64,000 nt of DNA from Ceratothoa steindachneri (GCA_963969495.1 OZ018318.1:172306040-172370039), one strand, 5' to 3'; shown: positions 1 through 11,326, numbered from the stretch's first letter. Notes: a model not told the origin generated them from the letters alone. A program made the numbers and translations.

Positions 1-361
1 TCTCAACCACTGTTCTAAAATTTGAGAAACTTAATTCATCAGAAAAAATTACGCTGTCCCCAAAATTCCAAAGATTTATCACTCATTCTTTTAGCCCATT
101 TATTCCTCCTTTTAATATTAATTTGTGACTTGAGAGATGTTTCACCCATTTCTTTAAATTGAACTTTGATTCTCTTAATGGAAATAAAGGAGTATCCTAG
201 CAATTTGTCTTTGGGACAGTCCGCTATCTTTGGAATTTGCTTTCTACGCCTGTTTAATAATTACAATGTCAAATTTTGAAAAGATGGAAATATATACTGG
301 TCATAATATGACATAAAATCAGAAGAATTTTTTTTCTAAAACATTTGTGTGTCTATGAGGA

Positions 362-856
362 GGTCTTTGGAAAGTTCATAGAAAATTTAATATAATTAAA
401 ACAAAAGGTATAAATTTTATTTTTCAACTTAAGTTCCATTGAGATCAAAACACCTTTGCAAGTGATACCATCCATTTAAACCATTTTGATAAAACTAAGG
501 AATCTGAGAATTAAATCAAGTTAAAACAACTCTTAACATCAATAGGAGAAAATTGAGTGTCCTCATACTTTTTTTTAAGGTTTAGAAACAAAGCAAAAAA
601 AGTTGGATTGGTCAAGGTCATCTGACTTGTTTTGTTTCCAAACACGAAGGGCATTTGTTTTTCTTGTGTGTGGATGATGGTAAAAGAAATGTTTTAACTT
701 GGTTTAATTCTCAGAGTCCTCAGTTTTATAGAAATGGTTTAAATGGATGGTATCATCGCTTGCAAAGGTGTTCTGACTTCACAGGAAACTTAGGTTGATA
801 AATAAGATTTATACCTTGTTTTAATTTTATTCCATTTTTCCATGAACCTTTATTGC
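362..856. repeat. Foldback (MITE-like) inverted repeat
   Basis: Sequence at about 362-530 recurs as its reverse complement at about 690-856. For example, the tract reading cacctttgcaag followed by accatccatttaaacca (451-484) is mirrored at about 734-770. The arms are imperfect, with small indels, and enclose about 160 bp of unrelated sequence. No coding frame is present. The shape fits a non-autonomous foldback or mariner-type MITE, but I cannot see a certain target-site duplication, so the class is left open. Confidence 0.6.
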
Positions 857-1679
857 CACTAAATTATATTTCTAAATTATAAGATTTTCTTGTCTTCACT
901 TTTCATAACAAGATTTTTTTTCCTTTTTGCTGTGATGTTATTAAATAACCATTAATGAGTCGTGTTGATGTGTGCTGACTCCACCAAGTCTGTAAATGGT
1001 TGGTATGATATTCAGAGGTTATTAATCCTTAATCCCCACTCCCATCTCTGCTTATTTTACCTTTTCCATTCAATCCACTAGTCTGATGTTTGCCCATTGT
1101 ACCTTACAGTTTAAATTTATACTTTTGAGTATCTTTGTACAAATTTCCTGAAGTTTGCAAAAATACATTCCCAACTCGAGTGTTATAAGGTTATAGATGT
1201 AACCTTTATTTTGATCCCAATGCTTTTAAAGTTTTATTATTTTCATATGATTTACTTTTTTATTCAGCTCTGTTTTTCTCATTTACACCTACCTTGATTT
1301 AGCTATTAACAGGGGAAAGAAGACTTTAAAACCATAGAATTTGCAACTCCTTAAATTCCAGTTTAAGACTTGTATTAAGTGAATTATCTATCCTATCATG
1401 GTATTTGTAATATCTTGAGGAGAATCATTATCAATTACTGCATTTTCTTCTCTATTAGGACACTAAAAGAAAGAAAATTGAGTAACCATAAAGCTAAAGG
1501 TATGAGGAGATTGTTGCGAAGATGTTGACCATGAACAAAATAGTGTTTTGTTATTGAAAGTTCAGAATACACCTTCATTATCCCAGGCCTAATTTGGCTC
1601 AATCATTCTTGTTCACTTCTTAGCTAATGAGCAGCTTGCTGTGATTCTTTTAATTCTCCATGCTGAAGCATACTTGCTT

Positions 1680-1835
1680 TTTTACTTCTTGTTTTGCTTG
1701 TTTGTTTTTGTTTTGTATTTTTATTTGTTTTGATTTTCTTCTTTTTTTAAAATCTAGCCTAGTATAAGGTTATAACATGATTACGGCGACTTTTACCATG
1801 GTAGGCAGTCGTCAGATAGGCTCTTTAAAAAGAAA
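1680..1835 (+). mobile_element. Fossil LINE 3' tail inside the intron
   Basis: A T-rich run (about 1680-1750) leads into tctagcctag, then a segment matching the 3' end of the LINE copies elsewhere in this window: cggcgact, an inner ACC-AT-GGT pairing, aggcagtcgtc and agatagg, followed by an A-rich end. The order and spacing match the tails at 4725-4797 and 17475-17544, but the sequence is more diverged. It is probably an old, strongly 5'-truncated copy of a related element, in the same strand as the host gene. Confidence 0.65.
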
Positions 1836-2362
1836 AATATTTTAAATTTCTTTCTTGTAAATTCTTAAATCTTTGTATCACAAATTACTTTTAATCTCGT
1901 ATTCTTAATTTCTTAGGCCAGATATATGCTTTTAGAAATTATCTTGCTCATGTATCATTGCCCCCAAAAGCCCATGCTACCCTCGAGACCTGGAGAAATG
2001 GCCTGCCATCCCAGCCTCAGTGTATACCTTGCAAAGAAGCATCAGGTGTAGCATGGACCAGCATGCTATACTGCTATAGCTGACATCTGAATGATTGTCT
2101 GTCCTGCCTACCCCAATGATCGCAGAGGATCTACGGCTATATATTCCACACATTTTCACTTTATAGATATCTCCTTAGATCTGCATGAGATTCTCTTGTT
2201 GGTTTTTGCTTTCAATTTAACTATCCCCCTTCCTCAAGTTAAGGTTACAGATTGGGCAGCTTAAAACAATGGTTGCTTAGTACACTAGCAATCGTAGTAT
2301 AAGAATATTCAATTAATTTTTCACCATTTATGTATGTAAATTATTATATTTTTTTTTTTCAG

Positions 2363-2651
2363 ATACACCAATGGATATTCTTTTGAAACTGCCCTTCTTC
2401 TCTCAGTATTTCTCGGCATGTTTGGTGTAGACCGCTTCTATCTTGGATATTATGCCATTGGCCTGGCCAAGTTCTGTACTTTGGGTTTCTTGTTTTTGGG
2501 CCAATTAATTGATATCATTTTAATTGCAACACAGACCGTTGGGCCAGCTGATGGTTCTCATTATATCATAAGTTATTTTGGTGCTGGAATCAATATTGTT
2601 AGTATGGATAATGAAACTTACAGAATGCCTCAAGATGATTGGAGAATGTGA
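2363..2651 (+). CDS. TM2D1: Terminal exon of a TM2-domain protein (TM2D1-like)
   Basis: This is the last exon of a host gene. The reading frame opens right after the AG at 2361-2362; one base completes a split codon (phase-2 intron), then the frame reads YTNGYSFETALLLSVFLG and stops at 2649-2651. It holds the TM2 domain: a first membrane segment, the DRFYLGY turn, and a second membrane segment (GLAKFCTLGFLFLGQLIDII), followed by VGPADGS and a polar C-tail. The C-tail beyond the second membrane segment favours TM2D1 over TM2D2 or TM2D3. TM2D proteins are conserved two-pass membrane proteins; the fly members are linked genetically to Notch signalling. The ATG at 2418 is internal and not the start, because the domain begins upstream. 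The N-terminal exons are outside what can be read here. Confidence 0.85.
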
Positions 2652-3412
2652 AGATACCTCTTTTGTTTTCAATGGGACTAGAACCTTAAATACCAATTTC
2701 AGGAGGCTGAAATAGAAGATAAACATTGAAGTGGTATGTCTAAAAAATTCTATGGTTTAATTGAGATGTATATTATTTATTCCAAAGGTTAATTTACCAC
2801 TTTTGAAATGAAGATTGTTGCTGATTGAAAGCAGTGCATAAATGGGTGGGAAAAGGTTGTTTTTTTAGTCACATTGATGTGTACTTTGTTGCAAAGCAGG
2901 CAAAGATGAAAGCAAAGTCTCAGAAGCAACATTTTAGAATATTGTTCAACATTTTCAATGAATAAATGTTACCCTAGCCAAGGAAAACGGGCATAATAAC
3001 AAGTGTCTCTATATCTAATTATTCACACTTTAGTGTTCAAATTTTATTTCTCTTTTGTTCCACACAAGTATAAGAAGTATGAAACATTCACTACCATGCT
3101 TAGTTGACATTAATGTTAATTTTTATAGTTTTCATGTGGTCATTTGAAGAATCTCCTAGAGTGATCACAATCTTTTAGGAGAGCAAGAGATATAAAAAAA
3201 AATTCCCAGAGATTGGTCTGTGATATGGAGTAATAAAGTTTAAAGGTAGTTTAAATTATTTTCTGTGGAAAATTTGTTTATAGTTTGGTTGATTTACTGA
3301 ATTGAGAAAAAAAAAAATTTGCATAAAAGTTTACATGTAAATAAAACCTGGTTTATTTGTCAGTGAACTTGAGTATTTTAGAAGAATGGGTATTCGAAAA
3401 GCACAAAATAAA
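2652..3412 (+). promoter_or_regulatory. 3'UTR with several poly(A) signals
   Basis: AT-rich sequence after the TM2D1 stop, without an ORF. AATAAA occurs at 2961-2966, 3232-3237, 3340-3345 and 3407-3412, so alternative polyadenylation is possible. I cannot tell which signal is used; the true 3' end of the transcript needs RNA data. Confidence 0.5.
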
Positions 3413-3740
3413 AAAAAGGATTGACATTTTAAACAATTTTGTCTTTTATTTAATTATCCACATTTTGGGAATATTTATATCACCCCTATCCCCTCATCAT
3501 AATCTTTCTTGGTCTAGTGGACTGTAGATGAGTTCCCACCTCCTTGAGGTGAGGTAAATTAGCAGGCTTACCTGTAACTAAGGGAACTTTTATCATGCTC
3601 TGCATGCTCTGCCTGCACGGTATAGATGGTGTACCAGGGATAAAAAGCTCCTGTTAAAACTGAAACCTAAAGGTGTGCTATTGTCTCCCAAACATATTGT
3701 ACCCGGTAGTCCATAAACTACCTGCCTTTATTTCTTCCAC

Positions 3741-3915
3741 TGAAGGCTCCGAGGCAGTACAAAGAGGGGAGGGATCTCCTCCAACCGGTGCCCCTGCGAC
3801 CACCAGGACCTTTTCCATTTCGTAGAAGGACCTGGCCGAGGACGGGTTATCTAGTCTAGGGGCTCCTATCGGCGGAGGTGAGAAGCGGGATCATTCCCCG
3901 CCCTCTTCTCCAAAA
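3741..3915 (+). pseudogene. LINE gag (ORF1) fragment
   Basis: This 175-bp piece matches the ORF1 segment at about 5735-5905 of LINE-A: the Ser/Pro-rich stretch running into the basic PKKKK-type region. It carries a stop (gtag) where other copies read an open codon. It ends abruptly where the LINE family's 5' terminus begins (ccccgtaagg at 3916), so gag sequence lies upstream of a 5'UTR, the reverse of the normal order. Confidence 0.75.
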
Positions 3916-4166
3916 CCCCGTAAGGGGCGCGCCGATTTGCCATCCTGGTAGCCGTGCTGACGGGACTCCGCACCCCGTCCAGCCCCAGCTTAGCCTCTCT
4001 TCCTTCCTTCAAAACACTTGTTTCCTCTCTTTTCATACAACCTCTCCCACAACTTTCTCTGGTCAGCCTCTAATTTCACAGGGTAGATGCTGACCTCCTT
4101 CTCTGCCAACCATCCTGGATCGGGGCTGAGGGGGGAGGGGACAATGTTCCCTAACCTCCGAGCTTC
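3916..4166 (+). mobile_element. LINE 5'UTR fragment with intact 5' terminus
   Basis: It starts with CCCCGTAAGGGGCGC, the same terminus that begins LINE-H right after its target-site duplication at 32511. It matches about 250 bp of the family's 5'UTR and breaks off near ctaacctccgagct, where other copies continue to the gag. It keeps the 5' end and lacks the 3' end, the opposite of ordinary LINE truncation. Confidence 0.75.
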
Positions 4167-4515
4167 CTTCTGATATTTTACCGTTCTTACGTTGGTTCAA
4201 TTTTCATCATATGATCTTTCTGTTACTTCATTCCAATGGTCCCTCGTCACTTAAAGACAATAGGTCACCAATAGGTTATGAAACTCACATCAGTGCCTTC
4301 TAGCCTGTCAAACACAAGTGAGTCCAAAATTTGCAAGCATTCTGAAATCATCAGTAGCTAAATTAGATATTGTTTTTTTTCATTCTTGTCTTTGTTGTGT
4401 GCATGAATTCCGATGAATGTGACCATATGGTGTGTACTAATGTGCATATTAATCTCTACGTACATTTATGTTGTTTTCGGGGAACTTGGAATGATAAATG
4501 GGTGGATTTATATGG
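4167..4515. other. AT-rich host-like sequence between LINE fragments
   Basis: No similarity to the LINE copies in this window and no convincing ORF. Its AT-rich composition matches the host sequence to the left. Confidence 0.5.
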
Positions 4516-4808
4516 ACCTGTCCCGGTACCGGGATGGGCGGGGTCGCTACCGCCTGTCCCTTGTACTCGGGACGAGTGCGTGCACCATGACTAGTGGACT
4601 TATTAACTTTTTTGGGGAGGCTGGCCTTCTCCCTTTCATTTAACACAGTTTAATTGTTGTTGTTGTTTTTGTTATTGCTTTTTTATTGTTATTTCGTTTT
4701 ATTGTTTCCTGTTTAATTTTTAAAGTAGCCTAGAACTAGGCTGTTTGTTTACGGCGACTAATGCCTAAGTCGGCAGTCGCCAGATAGCCGCTTAATTAAA
4801 AAAAAAAA
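4516..4808 (+). mobile_element. LINE-c: 5'-truncated LINE 3' end
   Basis: It begins inside ORF2 near its C-terminus (reading LSRYRDGRGRYRLSLVLGTS and ending LPFI with a stop at 4641-4643). A T-rich 3'UTR, the two conserved 3' hairpins (about 4725-4790) and a poly(A) at 4798-4808 follow. LINE-A begins at the very next base. It is non-functional, with only about 40 codons of ORF2 left. Confidence 0.85.
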
Positions 4809-5022
4809 TCCCTAACCTCTGAGCTCCGGTCTGGGGTGGTTGGTTTTTAACAACCTGCTTCATCCCCACCCATACCTTCCTAAAATACCTTTTCCTCTCC
4901 TCTTCAAAATCTATCTTTTTTACGCTGTGTTCAAGGTGGAGCCGCCATGCCGAAGGACTGCCAGCCACCAGGCGGGAGGGGTGGTCCAAAATGGGGGCGC
5001 CTGGCTCTGCCGGGCCTGTAAG

Positions 5023-5055
5023 CACCTCTTGCATTTCGGGCTACTGCAAGAGGTG
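5023..5055 (+). other. Conserved 5'UTR hairpin (LINE-A copy)
   Basis: cacctcttgca pairs with tgcaagaggtg (11 bp). In the LINE-D and LINE-H copies the same element is a perfect 13-bp stem, so this copy has lost the top of the stem. It lies about 150 bp upstream of the gag. Confidence 0.6.
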
Positions 5056-5196
5056 GTGAGCGATTGCGTCCCGTAAAACAAAGACGGTCACCATGCCCAA
5101 TGATGAAAAAAAAAACCATCTCCCCTTAATTCCCCCTAAAATAACGGAGCCGCACCTCGTGCAGCTCCACAGAAAAGATGGAGGTCCCCCATCCCT

Positions 5197-7529
5197 GTGT
5201 TTGCGCAGGGGACCCTCCATACCTCTTTAACCGGAGAGGAGGCTTACTCCTCTCCTACGCCTATGGGTGTAGGGGACTCCCCCTCACCCCCTTCCCTGGA
5301 GGTGCTTTCGGGCACCTCCCTATCTACAGCGGCAGTCCCTCCTTTGCTTTCTAAGGGGACTGCCAAGAAAGCCAGTAGGCAACCCATTGCCGACCGCCCC
5401 TCGTGCAAGCGGCTCGGTATGGCAAACCCCCTTAGGGGGGAGAGGGAAGCCAGGCCCCTTCGGTCGCTTCCCTCAAAAGACCTGCTGGCAAGAATATTAA
5501 AACTTGCCGGGGTCAAGGCCTGTGCCTCACCACTAAAGACTTATGATGCTGCCAAGGGGACCTGCGATGTCCTGGGAGGGGATGGCCAACTGGAGGCCCC
5601 TCCTGTGATAGATATGGTCCTTGAGGAAAACCAGCCTCAGACGGTAGGGCCTTCCTTTGGGGGGAATTCGGGCTCGGCGCCAAGCACCGAACCCGAATCC
5701 GCCCCAATGCAAGGTCCTCCTCAAATGGCTGAGGGCTCCGAGGCAGTAAAAGGAGGGGAGGGATCTCCTCCGACAGGTGCCCCTACGACAACCAGGACCT
5801 TCTCCATTTCGGAGAGGGACCTGGCTGAGGCCGGTCCATCTGGCCTGGGGGCTTCTGCCGGCGGAGGTGAAAAGCGGGTTCATTCCCCGCCCTACTCTCC
5901 AAAAAAGAAAAAGACAAAGAAGACTAAAAAGACTCGGGGCTCCTCTCCATCCGCGGGGGCTGCGGGGACGGATGGGTCTGCTGCCACTTTGGTAGGCGAC
6001 CAAGCCAAGATCGGCACATCCGGCCCCTCTACCCCCTCGTGTTCGGAGCCCCTGACCAAGACTAACACCAAAAGTGCACAGGGCGGAGCCTCGATGACAT
6101 CGGGGCCCCTAATTCAGAGGTTACCTGGCGTTTTCGAGCCCGCTGGCTTCAAACGTTTCCTCGTTATTCGCTCCACTGATGGCACCATGTTGTCCAAGGG
6201 CAACATGATCCATCAGAGGAGAGGATTAGCTAGTGCAATTGGTAGAGAGCCGAAGGTGACCCGTTTCTCGGACGGCAGCCTTCTGGCGAATGCGGCGAAT
6301 GCCGCCGAGGCGGCTAAAATAAGTGCTCTTCGGACACTTCATGGCACCCCGGTGAGTGTGACGCCGCACTCTACCATGAACTTTGTGAAAGGAGTAGTTT
6401 ATGCGAGGGAACTCGTTGACTACTCCATTGAGGACATCACCCTAGAGCTGGCCGACCATGGGGCGTCAAGGTCGAACGTGTGATGAGAAAACAGGGAGGG
6501 GCTTCGAGACCCACCCCTACACTCTTCGTCACGTTCGACTGTGACAAGCTCCCTGAGTCGGTGCGTGCCGGTTGGTACCGCTACCGCGTGAAGGCATTCG
6601 TGCCACTGCCGCGGCGGTGCTATTACTGTCACCGCTTCGGCCATACGAATCGCTCATGTAGACGTGCAAAGTCGGGGTCACCCGAAGTCTGTGTAAATTG
6701 CTCCAAGGTCGCACACGATAAGTCCAAATCGTGTGTGGCCAAGTGTGTCAATTGCGGAGAGCCGCACCCTGCTTCTTCGAAGCAATGTGGTGCATATCTC
6801 CTGGAGAAAGAAATCCTGGCCGTTCAGGCCCAGGATAGACTCTCATTCCGCGAGGCTAAGGACTTGGTCCTGGCGCGCCCAGCTCTGCCTGGGACGTCAT
6901 ATGCCTCAGTAGTTCGAAAGGCACCCTCTGCTCCTGGCCCATCCAGGCCAACGAGCACGGTTGTTTCCGCGCCCATTGGGAGCCCTTCTGCGGGCTCTAC
7001 CCAACCCGGGCGCTCCCCTGGTAAAGCTGGCGGCAAAAAGGGTTCATACCCAGCCCCGGCTAAAACCAGGGCTTCCCCCTCTTCCCCCAGCGTGACCGTT
7101 TCCCGCAAGGCGAAACGGCCACGCGCCTCCACCGAGTCGTTAGACTCACAGGAGGCAACACCCCTGAAGATGGTCGCTAGGCCATCTTCAGGGGTTCCTA
7201 AAGCTGTCCCCCGAAAGGAGGACAGCAACAAAGGAGCTTCGGCTCCTTCGCCCACGCCCCGAGGTGGAGCGAGTGGCTCGGAGACGGTGGTTCCTCGAAA
7301 AGAGGCCCCCCCGCCTCCGAAGCCGCAGCGCCCGCCTAAGGTTTCGAGGCGGAGGGAGGAAAAGACTCGCATGGCGAGCCCAACCTCCCCCAATAAGTCC
7401 TCGAAGGCGACAGCGCCTCCAGCGCTTTGTCCGGCCAACAGCGCCCGGGGTTCTGCCCCCGGGAAGCGTACGGCCATTCCCGTGAGGGTCTTCAATTCGA
7501 GGAGGGCCCCCGCGTCTCCTCCGAGCTAG
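5197..7529 (+). pseudogene. LINE-A ORF1, gag-like RNA-binding protein (frameshifted)
   Basis: ORF1 of such elements binds the element RNA and forms the ribonucleoprotein particle. Layout: a low-complexity Ser/Pro/Gly-rich N-terminal half, a basic patch (KKKKTKKTKKT, possible nuclear signal), a folded core resembling tandem RRM-like domains (from PGVFEPAGFKRFLVI on), then three zinc knuckles: CYYCHRFGHTNRSC, CVNCSKVAHDKSKSC and CVNCGEPHPASSKQC. A Pro/Ser/Lys-rich tail ends at 7527-7529. A one-base deletion near 6461 (ggggcgtcaag where other copies read ggggcggtcaag) splits the frame into 5197-6483 and 6480-7529. The start is uncertain: the open frame here begins at a GTG, whereas LINE-D has an ATG at the homologous region (20180). 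Confidence 0.85.
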
Positions 7530-10500
7530 GCCTGGAGGGCATATTCCTTCAATGGAATTGCCGTGGACTCCGGGCCAACTGGGAGGAGCTGCGGAGGCTC
7601 GCCTCTTCCCGTTCCCCGTTAGCTATTTTTTTCCAGGAGACCATGCTAGGCGCGTGCCCCCTGCCTGCCCTCCCGGGGTATAAGGGTCTTGCGACCCCAC
7701 CACCGCGGGATGGCCGGGCTGGGGGATGCGCAGTTTCCCCCTGGCATGATGTCTCCGTTCTTCCTCTCTCTTTAGATACCTCCTTTCAGGCAGTGGCTGT
7801 GCAGCTGCACCTGGATAGGAGGTATACTATCATTTCTGCGTACATTCCACCGTCAGCTGACTTCGACGCGGGGGACTTCCGCCGCGTCGTGGCACGGTTG
7901 CCGAGGCCCTATCTCTTGCTTGGAGATCTGAACGGCAGGCATCCTCTCTGGGGAGATTACTCCATAAATCCCAGGGGACAAGCCCTTGCCGATCTGATCG
8001 AAGAGCTTGAGATGGGTGTCCTAAACGTGGATGAGTTTACGCATCACTGTCCGAGAACCGCTTCATTTTCATGCCTTGACCTATCTTTGTGCTCTTCGGA
8101 TGCACAGCCTGATTTTGATTGGGAGGTGGTCGATGACCTCCATGGTAGTGATCACTTTCCCATTCAAATATCATTTTCAGGGCAACTGCCGCCTGAGAGA
8201 CCACCTCGGTGGTGCTTGGCGCGGGCGCGGTGGCCTGCATTTCAGGAAATGACTGAATTCTCTATCTCAGTCGAGGAGTTTAGGTCGGTAGATGAGGGCG
8301 TTGAGTTTTTCTCCGGCAACCTCATCGACGTCTGGCCGTTTTGCACGCCGACCACTCCCATGGTGGTCGGCCGAGTGTGAGACGGCCCTCAAACAGAAGC
8401 GTTATGCCTACATGCGCTATAAGCGCCGCCCGAACGATTTCACTGTCGCTGAATTTCGTCGGGCTAGGGCTAGGTTCCGGTATATTTCGAAGCACGCCCG
8501 CCGCTCTTCTTGGTGGGCATACGTGTCTTCACTTAACGGGAAGACCCCTTTAGCTGAGGTGTGGAAGCGAGTCAAAAGGATTCGGGGCAAGTTCTCGCAG
8601 GACCCCCCTCCCGTTCTCCAGGAGGGAGAATGGGACCGCAATCTCGGACCCCGCGTCCGTGGCGGAATCCTTAGCGACCGCTTTTTCCGCATTCTCTAGC
8701 CGTGATGCTGCTCCGCCAGCATTCAATGCACGTCGTGATGTCGCGGAAGGCCGCCGGCTGGACTTTACCTCCAGAGGCGGAGAACCCTTCAACGACAAGT
8801 TTACTGTGAGTGAGTTGCGTTCCGCTCTCGCTTCGTGCGCGGACACCGCCCATGGTCCGGACGATGTCCCGTACGCCATGCTTCGACACCTGGGTGAGCG
8901 AGGCATGGCCTTTCTGTTAGATCTGTTCAACAGGATCTGGGTGGAAGGTCTTCTCCCAGACTCCTGGCGAATCGCTACTGTGCTCGCCTTTCGCAAGCCG
9001 GGAAGAGATCACTCTACTCCGACCGGTTTCCGCCCAATCTCTCTAACCTCTTGCGTGTGCAAGTTGATGGAGAAATTGGTAAATGTTAGATTAGCCTATT
9101 TCCTGGACAGCGGAAGCCATCTGTCTTCTGCAGAGTGCGGCTTCCGTAAGTTCCACTCCACGTCGGATGCTCTGCTCCGACTGGAAAATGCCGTCTGCGA
9201 GGCTTTCCTTCGTAGACAGCACTACGCCACGGTGTTTTTTGATCTGGAGAAGGCCTATGATACCGCATGGCGATACGGTATCATGGAGACTCTCCACACG
9301 ATGGGGGCGAGGGGACGCCTCCCAATGTTTATATCTGAATTTTTGCGAGATCGTCGATTCCGCGTACGGGTGGGAGGAGCCCTCTCTGCCCCAAAGGAGC
9401 AGGAAGAGGGTGTCCCGCAGGTGTCGTGTCCTCAGTGTCACACTCTTTGCCCTGAGCATGGACGGCATCACCTCGGTGCTGCCGGAAGATGTTCTCGCTA
9501 CGCTCTACGTGGACGACCTTTCGATCTCTTTTGGCGCGGCCCAGATGCCAACTCTGGAGCGTCGACTCCAACAGGCATTGAACCGCGTCTCTCGCTATGC
9601 CGAAGCGCACAGGTTTCGGTTTTCTTTGGCCAAGACTAAGGTGGTGCACTTCTGCCGCCATCCACGGCTTCACCCCGACCCAGATTTGTTTCTTAATGGG
9701 GTGCGCCTGGATGAGTTGAGTCGCACCGTTTCCTTGGTCTTGTATTCGACCGACGCCTCACCTGGGAGGCTCATATTCGCAGCCTTAGGGTCTCTTGTAC
9801 CCGCGCCATGGACATTTTCCGTTCCGTGACGTTCAGCGCTTGGGGCGCTGATAGGGCTACCGCCTTATTTTTTTATCGATCCTTTGTTCGCTCGAAGCTC
9901 GACTACGGATGCGAGTTTTATGCATCCGCAGCCGAGCGCTTATTACGGAAGGTGGATTCAATCCACTACACCGGTCTTCGCCTTGCGACCGGTGCCTTCC
10001 GCACCTCCCCCATTGAGAGCCTGTTGGTCGATGCTGGGGAGATGCCACTCGCTCTGCGCCGCGTGCAGTGCATCACTCGCCTGTACGCGCGAGCCCGGCG
10101 CCTCCCTCAGTCGCCAACAGCTCTCACTGCATCCGCAGCTGATCTCGATGGTGCCTATGCCGCCGAGAGACGCCACTCATACCCTAAGCCCTTTGGGTTT
10201 AGGGCCAGGAAACTCCTTCGAGAGCTAGATATAACTCTCAGGCCGGTGGCGCCCCTGGTTCTGCCCAGGACGCCACCCTGGAGAGTACCACATTCAGCTA
10301 TTTGTCGCCACGCCTCTGCTCCCAAAGTTTGTACTGCGCCGGCAGTATTGCGTTCGACCTTTTTGGAGCACACATCGTGTCACGCAGGAACCGTGCCAGT
10401 GTATACGGATGGCTCCAAGTCCCAAGAGGGGGTCGGCTTCCACGCCTTATCCTCTCTGTTTGAAGTCAGCGGGGCTCTACCAGGCGCTGCGTCTGTCTTC

Positions 10501-11245
10501 ACGGCCGAGCTGGTGGCAATACACCACTCGGTACGGGAGATTACGCGACGTGCCCGGTTCGGAGACCGGATTGTGATCTATAGCGACTCACAAAGCGCCC
10601 CGAGTGCTCTCGGGGCATTGGAATCTCCGCATCTCCTGGTTCGCCAAATCCGTTATGCCACGGTTTTGGCAAGCCGGGCAGATGTCGAAATAATCTTCTG
10701 CTGGGTTCCTGGACATGTAGGAATTGCGGGGAATGTGCGCGCCGGTTTGGGCGCCAAATAGTCCGCGAGGACCCTGCGCCTGGACCATCGTTTCGCTCTT
10801 CCTCACACTGACTACAACGCAGGAATACGGGCAGCTCTTCGGACTGCTTGGCAAAGAAGATGGGAGACGGTCGAAGGGAACTTAAAGTTGCGTGCCATTG
10901 CGCCGCGACTGTTTCCATGGACCTATCCTTCAATGCCGTGGCGGCGTCAGGTTGCGTTCTGTCGTTCGCAGAATCGGGCACACTCGTGTGACGCATTGCT
11001 ATTTGATGGAGTGCTCGCCTGCGCCCTATTGCAACGACTGCGTCGTCCCCCAGACTGTTCGGCACATTCTTGTCGAATGTCCCAGTCTGGGTGATCTTCG
11101 CGCACGACACCTGTCCCGGTACCGGGATGGGTGGGGTCGCTACCGCCTGTCCCTTGTACTAGGGACGAGTGCGTGTACTTTGACTGGTGGACTTATTGCC
11201 TTTTTGGGGAGGCCGGCCTTCTCCCTTTCATTTAACGCGGTTTGA
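7397..11245 (+). pseudogene. LINE-A ORF2: endonuclease, reverse transcriptase, RNase H (broken)
   Basis: This polyprotein nicks target DNA and copies the element RNA there. Endonuclease: IFLQWNCRGLR (about 7540), FFQET, LLLGDLNGRHPLWG (about 7915) and GSDHFPI (about 8145). Reverse transcriptase: FRPISLTS (about 9026), FFDLEKAYDTA, GVPQ and YVDD (9506-9517). RNase H: VYTDGS (about 10400), FTAEL, SDSQSA and GHVGIAGN. The C-terminal PYCNDC-VV-QTV-HILVEC (about 11026-11078) is a CCHC motif. The frame opens after a stop at 7394-7396 and overlaps the gag end by 133 nt, in the -1 frame. Lesions: a deletion of about 28 bp near 8327, frameshifts near 9420 and 9711, and a stop ending the RNase H frame at 10761. 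Confidence 0.88.
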
Positions 11246-11326
11246 TTGTTGTTTTTTTATCGTTTTTTCTTATTGCTTTGTTATTGTTATTTCTTTTTAT
11301 TGTTGTTTCCTGTACAATTTTTTAAA

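Larger units (their letters stand above)
1..2362. other. AT-rich host DNA, mostly upstream intron of the TM2D1-like gene
   Basis: The stretch is AT-rich and has no coding region that I can support. It holds a foldback repeat (about 362-856) and a fossil LINE 3' tail (about 1680-1835), listed separately. A long T-run followed by AG at 2361-2362 forms the 3' splice site of the exon that follows, so at least the right part is intron. Earlier exons of the gene must lie to the left of, or outside, this window. Confidence 0.6.

Noticed and set aside
1977..2159. 60-codon minus-strand frame in the intron
   Set aside because: Short, no motif, in intronic DNA, and antisense to the host gene; expected by chance.
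2418..2651. TM2D1 as a complete 77-codon gene starting at the ATG at 2418
   Set aside because: The TM2 domain starts upstream of this ATG and the frame continues back to a good splice acceptor at 2361-2362, so this is an exon and the ATG is internal.
5533..6003. 156-codon antisense frame over the gag N-half
   Set aside because: Shadow of low-complexity gag coding. It lacks any domain and is not kept at the same length in other copies.
6824..7495. 223-codon antisense frame over LINE-A gag, with a counterpart at 12966-13397
   Set aside because: It mirrors the GC-rich, Pro/Ser-coding gag tail. It is open only because of composition and carries no motif; the plus-strand gag explains the conservation.
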